NCBI GenBank assembly: GCA_947471745.1
Contig: CANJKZ010000171.1
Coordinates: 62,001-126,000, forward strand
Direction: 5' to 3'
Source: Closterium sp. Naga37s-1
Taxonomy: Eukaryota > Streptophyta > Zygnematophyceae > Desmidiales > Closteriaceae
DNA length: 64,000 bases
In this document: positions 62,201-64,000 of the stretch, in pieces
Layout of the letters: each line of letters starts with the position of its first letter
Numbering within the stretch: the stretch's first letter is position 1
Position numbers and translations under genes: made by a program
The notes under the pieces: generated by a model
Databases searched by the model: none
What the model was told of the DNA's origin: nothing
What the model saw: the letters and a program-made list of their open reading frames with translations, nothing else

Positions 62201-64000
62201 CATCCATGCACTACCCGGGGCATGCATGCACCTGGCCATGCTCACCTCTGTCCAGCACAGCGCACTCACTCTCAGCACCATGCACTCTTCTCCTTTCCTC
62301 TTCCTCCACTGCTAAACGCCCCCCTTACCCCCTTGTGCTCTCCCCCCCCTCCCCCTCCCCCCCTTGCCGTGCCTGCGTGTCACTGCAGCGCTCTGCAGTT
62401 CAACTACCTGTCGGGGCAGTTCCCCTCCACGCTGCTCGCCCTCACCACGCTCTCCAAGCTGTGAGTGCTCTGCGCCAGTGCCACCATGTCTTCCCTCCCC
62501 CGTCCCTCGCACCGCCCCTCCCCATCAATTACATGCCATCCCTCACACACTTTCTCTACTCTCCAACTCTCCCATCTCCCCTCCACTAATCCCTCCCACC
62601 TACCCTCAACACCCTCCCCGTCTCTCTCCCCCTCTCTCCCCCCCCCTCCGCCTCCCCCTCCCCCAGCTCCGTGGCCTACAACTACCTCACGGGCATCTTC
62701 CCAGCAGTGCCAGCGTCCGCCAAGTCACTGGACGTGCAGAGCAACTTTCTGTCAGACGCCTTCCCCACCAACACACTCACCTACTGCGCCGCCACCTCCA
62801 ACTGCCTCATAGACGCCTCCAAGTGCGCCTCGCTCGGCATCTCCCAGCGCAGTGCATCGGATTGTGCCATCTGCGGCACCACCAGCGGCCAGGGCACTCT
62901 GTGCGGCGGCGTTGCTTGCCTTGTCAACACCACCGGTGTCACGGCGCCCCCCACTGCCTCCTCGCCCCCGCTCAACCTCTACTGCACGCCTGTTGCCATG
63001 GACACCAACACCAGTGAGTGCTGCTCCTGCTATCCATCCCCCTCTCTGGATCCCTCTTACCGCCTTCCCCTTGCTAACCCCCGCCTTCCCCTTGCCTCCT
63101 CCCACCTTCCCTTGCCTTCCCCCACCTTCTCCTTGCCTCTCCGCGCCCATCCCCACTCACCCCATACCACACCACTCCACCGCCTCTCTTCTCACGTGCA
63201 GCCACGACGCTGCTGGCTCTGAAGACGGTGCTGGGAGTCACGTCCACGGACTGGGCGGCCACCACAGTGGCGCTCAAGCCCAAGGTGTTGAGGAGCGCCA
63301 GTGTGCCCATGGCTACCACTGTGGGCGCGTGCACAGTGGAGGGGCAGACCCCTGCGCCCGGCTCCTGGACTGGCGTCTTCTGCAACTCCGCTGGCGCCAT
63401 CGTCAGCCTGTGAGTCCACTGCTGCTGTCATTCCACGCCTGCTGTCATTCCACCGCCTGCTGTCATTCCACGCCTGCTGTCATTCCACCGCCTGCTGTCA
63501 TTCCACCCAAGGGAATGGCAGCACCGGCCCTCACCTACTCAGGCGTGTGCTCCTCTCCACCTCACACATGCTACACCGTATCATTGGAACAGCACCCCCC
63601 CTCGTGCAGGCCCCAGGGTATCTTCCACCACTCCCACTTCCCTCCCTCCTCTTGCCCACACTTTTGCTCATCCTTCTCCATCACTCAACCTCTCTCTCTC
63701 CCACCCCTCCCGTCCCGCCTTTCAAAACCTCCTCCTGCTCAACCTGCAGGAAGCTGTCCAACCAGAAGCTGACGGGAAGCTTCTCGACGGATATCAGCAA
63801 GCTCACAGCGCTTACCATGATATGCGGCACCCCAACCCACCCCTCCCACCCCACCCCATCCATGCATGCCCTCACAAGGCCATGCTCATGCCACCATGGT
63901 CACACCTGCCTTTTCCTCGCACCTGCCTTTTCCCCGCACCTGCCTTTTCTCCCGCACCTGCCTTTTCTCCCGCACTTAACTTTCCATGTAGCACATTCGA
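29463..64000 (+). CDS. giant multi-module LRR / 8-Cys extracellular protein gene (84 exons placed, continues past the window)
   Basis: One reading can be followed through 84 exons: a signal-peptide exon, then 17 modules (A1 B1 B2 A2 B3 A3 B4 A4 B5 A5 B6 C1-C6), the last incomplete. Each module is about 245 residues: LRRNT_2-like cap (LxxxKxxLGxTxxxW...C...W.GVxC), LRRs of 24-27 residues encoded one per exon, and a cap exon with one LRR plus eight Cys. Complete modules add up to about 3,900 residues. Module-border introns are phase 1 and inner introns phase 2. LRRs carry the plant LxGxxP core (FTGTFPS, FYGEVPS, YLVGSVP). No membrane helix or kinase is visible, but the 3' end lies outside the window, so it could be secreted or the ectodomain of a receptor. 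Module A1 has a frame break, so this locus may be a pseudogene or a gene fragment cluster. The ligand is unknown. Confidence 0.75.
29578..30644 (+). other. intron 1, with a weak tRNA/SINE-like stretch
   Basis: About 1.07 kb between the signal exon and module A1, the longest early intron. Near 30205-30290 it contains CGCCTCAGTTACGGG (A-box-like) and GAGTTCGAACCCC (B-box-like), then ATTTTT, suggesting a degraded tRNA-derived SINE. The arms do not pair well, so this is weak. The end is pyrimidine-rich and precedes the acceptor CAG at 30644. Confidence 0.4.
30645..32091 (+). CDS. LRR module A1 (frame broken in its cap exon)
   Basis: Exons 30645-30789 (LRRNT, AMLNIKTALGLTFTTW), 30990-31064 (LRR, 25 residues), 31187-31264 (26), 31427-31498 (24) and 31746-32091 (LRR plus 8-Cys cap). 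All five have GT/AG borders and fitting phases. In the cap exon, the stretch that in A2 reads SIKSLELSRNY is 7 nt shorter (31797-31812), so the frame meets TGA at 31807-31809. The distal part (YFTGTMPTGSSWSNCG...) is still well preserved in another frame. Either this copy is dead from here, or the transcript avoids this exon. Sequencing error is unlikely for a 7-nt change. Confidence 0.8.
32222..34145 (+). CDS. LRR module B1
   Basis: Exons 32222-32372 (LRRNT: AMLNIKSVLGATYTTW, SPCRVENS, GEWTGVSC), 32547-32618 (LRR, AQLKGSFHADIS), 32846-32926 (27-residue LRR, NLFNYRLDSFF), 33152-33223 (LHYNYFYGEVPSFL) and 33769-34145 (YLVGSVPAL..., NFLTDVPAVTY, then eight Cys starting FCGGTYNC). All open, with GTGAGT or GTAAGT donors. 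The intron before the cap carries a 19-bp minisatellite. Confidence 0.85.
33355..33710 (+). repeat. 19-bp intronic minisatellite in module B1
   Basis: About 18-19 copies of GCCGCTTTCCACCTTGCGT, with CATGCAT variants. It lies between the 33152-33223 and 33769-34145 exons, ending about 50 bp before the acceptor. Open frames over it are artefacts. Confidence 0.9.
34273..35939 (+). CDS. LRR module B2
   Basis: Exons 34273-34423 (LRRNT, AMQNIKNALGTTFTTW), 34623-34694 (donor GTGCGT), 34969-35049, 35308-35379 and 35578-35939 (cap, FCGASNNCMLTPSKC...). It follows B1 directly with no A module between, unlike the later A-B alternation. The LRRNT donor region is a triplicate of a 30-bp unit, and the 34969-35049 exon has a second donor-like copy 40 bp downstream. 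Confidence 0.85.
34835..34920 (+). repeat. 14-bp intronic repeat in module B2
   Basis: Six copies of GCCATGATGCATGC-like units in the intron before exon 34969. Confidence 0.85.
35944..36340 (+). repeat. (CCCT)n / TTCC-rich tract between B2 and A2
   Basis: About 30 CCCT units (35948-36065), then degenerate CCTTCCTCCCGT repeats to 36340, in the intron just after the B2 cap donor. Tracts of the same kind stand in the homologous introns at 43580-44050 and 47465-47940. Confidence 0.92.
36443..37943 (+). CDS. LRR module A2
   Basis: Exons 36443-36590 (LRRNT, AMLSVKSALGLTFTTW, GVWDTLSC), 36706-36780 (LRR, YLRDLGITRKSFPSDVS), 36908-36985 (DGDLGKYLSVFSS), 37145-37216 (LQYNWFTGTFPS) and 37594-37943 (cap: NCMYGTVPSMVTS, NYFTGTMPTGSSW, then eight Cys). 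All frames are open. This is the intact counterpart against which the A1 deletion can be seen. Confidence 0.87.
38070..39868 (+). CDS. LRR module B3
   Basis: Exons 38070-38220 (LRRNT), 38421-38489 (LRR one codon shorter than its relatives: HADITLTAL where others read HADISTLTAL), 38708-38788, 38998-39069 and 39495-39868 (cap: NFLTDVPAVTYTFCGG, SKCPNSGAETT...). All frames are open with fitting phases. Confidence 0.85.
39325..39465 (+). repeat. 22-bp intronic repeat in module B3
   Basis: Six copies of GTGTGCCGCTATTGACCATG-type units directly upstream of the acceptor of the B3 cap exon. The unit resembles the single CCGCTATTGACCGTG seen at the same place in B4 and B5. Confidence 0.88.
40322..41873 (+). 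CDS. LRR module A3
   Basis: Exons 40322-40469 (LRRNT, AMLSIKSALGLTFTTW), 40601-40675, 40794-40874 (27 residues, one more than in A1/A2: MNQILDGDLGKYL), 41029-41100 and 41518-41873 (cap: NCLYGTLPAAVTSIKS, then eight Cys with SRC-like extra Ser). From 40789 on, this is copy 1 of the 3.9-kb duplicated block. Confidence 0.87.
42013..43574 (+). CDS. LRR module B4
   Basis: Exons 42013-42163 (LRRNT), 42374-42445 (AQLKGSLHADIS), 42685-42765 (NLHFYRLDSFTTNLRS), 42992-43063 (LHYNYFYGEVPSFL) and 43207-43574 (cap, NFLTDVPAVTYTFCGGTNNC). All open. It lies entirely inside the duplicated block and reads the same as B5. Confidence 0.88.
43580..44050 (+). repeat. (CCCT)n / (CCTT)n tract between B4 and A4
   Basis: About 36 CCCT units (43685-43832) flanked by CCTT-rich sequence in the intron after the B4 cap. 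It is 24 bp (six units) longer than its otherwise identical copy at 47465-47910. Confidence 0.93.
44213..45757 (+). CDS. LRR module A4
   Basis: Exons 44213-44360 (LRRNT, AMLSVKSALALTFTTW), 44497-44571, 44678-44758, 44913-44984 and 45402-45757 (cap). The last three exons are copy 2 of those of A3. The intron before 44497 contains three copies of a 24-bp unit (CCTGCTTGTTCCATGTGGCA), only the last of which ends in the acceptor AG. Confidence 0.87.
45897..47458 (+). CDS. LRR module B5
   Basis: Exons 45897-46047, 46258-46329, 46569-46649, 46876-46947 and 47091-47458. Same reading as B4 in every exon. All open. Confidence 0.88.
47465..47940 (+). repeat. (CCCT)n / (CCTT)n tract between B5 and A5
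   Basis: Same position and flanks as the 43580-44050 tract, with six fewer CCCT units. Confidence 0.93.
48073..49445 (+). CDS. LRR module A5
   Basis: Exons 48073-48220, 48357-48431, 48538-48618, 48773-48844 (FTGTFPTVLVSVLSV) and 49087-49445 (cap: NCLYGTLPAAVSTIKS, MPSSTSWTNCGASSNC..., eight Cys). The first three exons equal those of A4, and the last two are diverged. All open. Confidence 0.87.
49609..51205 (+). CDS. LRR module B6
   Basis: Exons 49609-49759 (LRRNT, AMLNIKSVLGATYITW), 49943-50014, 50236-50316, 50597-50668 and 50838-51205 (cap: FCGGINNCLLTPSKC, ending PMKESA plus one base before GTGGGC). It is the last of the A/B group; the modules after it are more diverged (type C). All open. 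Confidence 0.87.
51652..54449 (+). CDS. LRR module C1
   Basis: Exons 51652-51793 (LRRNT, AMLALKSTLGVTFNNW), 52611-52682 (LRR, MGLTGSLHSDISKL), 53011-53091 (27 residues, LFQGPLADF; donor GTCAGC), 53378-53449 (LGYNWFSGSVPTGL) and 54091-54449 (cap: YLTGSLAAPP, NFLYAITP, NWCDARYNC..., eight Cys). Two donors in this module are tandemly repeated (51789-51856 and 52683-52948) and two introns hold minisatellites. All open. Confidence 0.85.
52090..52480 (+). repeat. 21-bp intronic minisatellite in module C1
   Basis: About 17 copies of ATGTGGCAACACATGTCACGT / ...CATGT. The frames are open on both strands (TCHVCGN; THVMYVA) because 21 is a multiple of three, but the array lies between the LRRNT and the first LRR exon. 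Confidence 0.92.
52671..52948 (+). repeat. 28-bp tandem array of 5' splice sites in module C1
   Basis: About ten copies of a 28-bp unit (CACCTACGTGTGAGTGCATC plus TCACCCCT). The first copy contains the real exon end TAC GT and donor GTGAGT (52683). Each later copy repeats the exon end and keeps GTGAGT or GTAAGT. It is therefore an array of consensus donors. Because the donor is in phase 2, use of any later copy would first read NNG TGA or NNG TAA. Confidence 0.9.
53467..53915 (+). repeat. 22-bp intronic minisatellite in module C1
   Basis: About 20 near-perfect copies of CTCGTGCACTCATCCACGCTCC just downstream of the donor of exon 53378-53449. Long Ser/His/Pro-rich frames here are artefacts. 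Confidence 0.93.
54611..56400 (+). CDS. LRR module C2 with a 33-nt mini-exon
   Basis: Exons 54611-54758 (LRRNT, VVLMSLKSSLGVTLNNW), 54996-55067, 55305-55385, 55577-55648 (FHYNYFAGSIPSAI), 55803-56134 (cap: YLTGTVPIPSKS, NYLSGTFPKL, eight Cys up to MACA) and 56368-56400. The last is a 33-nt exon (DNPATPMDTGS) with phase 1 on both sides, so it can be kept or skipped without a frame change. In A and B modules this linker is part of the cap exon. All open. Confidence 0.83.
56605..58974 (+). CDS. LRR module C3 with a 33-nt mini-exon
   Basis: Exons 56605-56755 (LRRNT, LALLNVKSALGVTFTSW; donor GTCAGT), 56946-57017, 57268-57348 (donor GTCAGT), 57634-57705, 58101-58423 (cap: NALTGSLPTVSS, NFLAGTFTPT, eight Cys up to MACS; donor GTGCGC) and 58942-58974 (33 nt, GSPVVNMSSVD, phase 1-1). 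All open. The mini-exon matches C2 in length and place. Confidence 0.83.
57349..57465 (+). repeat. 15-bp repeat next to a C3 donor
   Basis: Seven copies of CTGCTCTCACCCGCG-type units begin right at the donor of the 57268-57348 exon (GTCAGTGCTGCTCTCACCC). Confidence 0.85.
58720..58935 (+). repeat. 40-bp minisatellite before the C3 mini-exon
   Basis: About five copies of a 40-bp unit built from 10-bp steps (GAATGCCTCT, GAACGCCTCT, GAATGCATTT, GAATGCGTCT). It ends six bases before the acceptor of the 33-nt exon. Confidence 0.92.
59282..61407 (+). CDS. LRR module C4
   Basis: Exons 59282-59429 (LRRNT, VLGVLKSAIGVTFSTW), 59628-59699 (KLTGTLPLAISSL), 59941-60021 (donor GTGCGT), 60224-60295 (LDYNWFSGSVPAFM) and 61031 onward (cap: YLTGALPPVTSP, NFLAGTFPTL, eight Cys up to LICVGA). 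The cap exon does not stop at the module border but runs straight into the LRRNT of C5, up to 61549, so the border intron is missing here. All open. Confidence 0.84.
60570..61022 (+). repeat. 33-bp intronic minisatellite in module C4
   Basis: About 14 copies of a 33-bp unit (CCCCCCCACCACGCCCCCCC plus ACTGCGCTCCCAT, alternating CGCT and CGAT). It runs up to eight bases before the acceptor at 61030. Divisible by three, so it is open in five frames, all artefacts. Confidence 0.93.
61408..63013 (+). CDS. LRR module C5
   Basis: The LRRNT (AMLNLKASLGVTFSDW, GSWSGVSC) is fused to the C4 cap in exon 61031-61549. Then 61769-61840 (donor GTCAGT), 62047-62127 (LLQGRLDSFVAAIKT), 62389-62460 (LQFNYLSGQFPSTL) and 62667-63013 (cap: YLTGIFPAVPAS, NFLSDAFPTN, eight Cys up to LYCTPVAM). 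All open. The LRRNT donor has a second copy 27 bp downstream. Confidence 0.84.
62157..62235 (+). repeat. 20-bp intronic repeat in module C5
   Basis: Four copies of GCATGCATGCACTACCCGGG in the intron after exon 62047-62127. Confidence 0.88.
63202..64000 (+). CDS. LRR module C6, start only (cut by window edge)
   Basis: Exon 63202-63409 is an LRRNT with about 20 extra residues between the LGVTSTDW block and the first Cys (LKPKVLRSASVPMATTVGAC), longer than in any other module. Exon from 63750 gives the first LRR (KLTGSFSTDISKLTAL). At the expected end (63821) the sequence reads AT then ATGCGG rather than GT, so the usual donor is absent. The frame stays open to the window edge but with repetitive, unlikely content. 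Confidence 0.7.
63418..63512 (+). repeat. 17-bp intronic repeat in module C6
   Basis: Six copies of CTGCTGTCATTCCACGC right after the donor of exon 63202-63409. Confidence 0.88.

Overview
The window looks like nuclear DNA of a green plant lineage, most likely a GC-rich streptophyte alga. This is an inference from three things: Ty1/copia elements primed by initiator tRNA-Met, plant-type leucine-rich repeats (LxGxxP) behind an LRRNT cap, and genes cut into many short exons. No rRNA gene or bacterial-style operon was seen. A zygnematophyte such as Closterium is a guess that cannot be tested here.

Layout. Positions 1-3567 hold the 5' part of a minus-strand copia element that runs off the left edge. 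Positions 3568-6594 are AT-rich intergenic DNA. Positions 6595-14523 are a copia element that looks whole, with identical 143-bp LTRs and a 5-bp target duplication. Positions 14824-17789 hold a 5'-truncated LINE remnant with a poly(A)/(CAA) tail. Positions 17916-22586 (minus) hold a decayed host gene for a TFIIIC TPR subunit (TFC4/GTF3C3 type), missing its 5' half and interrupted by in-frame TAG/TAA codons. A 12-bp minisatellite follows (22870-23505). Positions 24060-28051 are a pile of LTR elements: a 375-bp TRIM lies inside a 1.9-kb non-autonomous element, which lies inside an older copia. Both inner insertions have perfect target duplications.

From 29463 to the right edge there is one very large plus-strand gene. 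It has a signal-peptide exon and then at least 17 tandem modules. Each module is an LRRNT exon, three LRR exons of 69-81 nt, and a cap exon with a last LRR and eight cysteines. Modules fall into types A, B and C in the order A1 B1 B2 A2 B3 A3 B4 A4 B5 A5 B6 C1-C6. I could place 84 exons. All junctions use phase 1 at module borders and phase 2 inside modules, so modules and LRR exons can be duplicated without breaking frame. A 3.9-kb block (40789-44672) is repeated almost perfectly at 44673-48532. Module A1 carries a frame-breaking 7-nt deletion, so this copy may not make the full protein.

Most interesting signals: (1) the beads-on-a-string LRR/8-Cys gene; (2) 5' splice sites that are themselves tandemly repeated, up to about ten consensus donors in a row at 52683-52948; (3) a TRIM whose LTR/primer-binding-site junction forms a tRNA-like structure with pol III A and B boxes; (4) the three-level nest of LTR elements; (5) a TFIIIC gene whose nonsense codons are all TAG/TAA.
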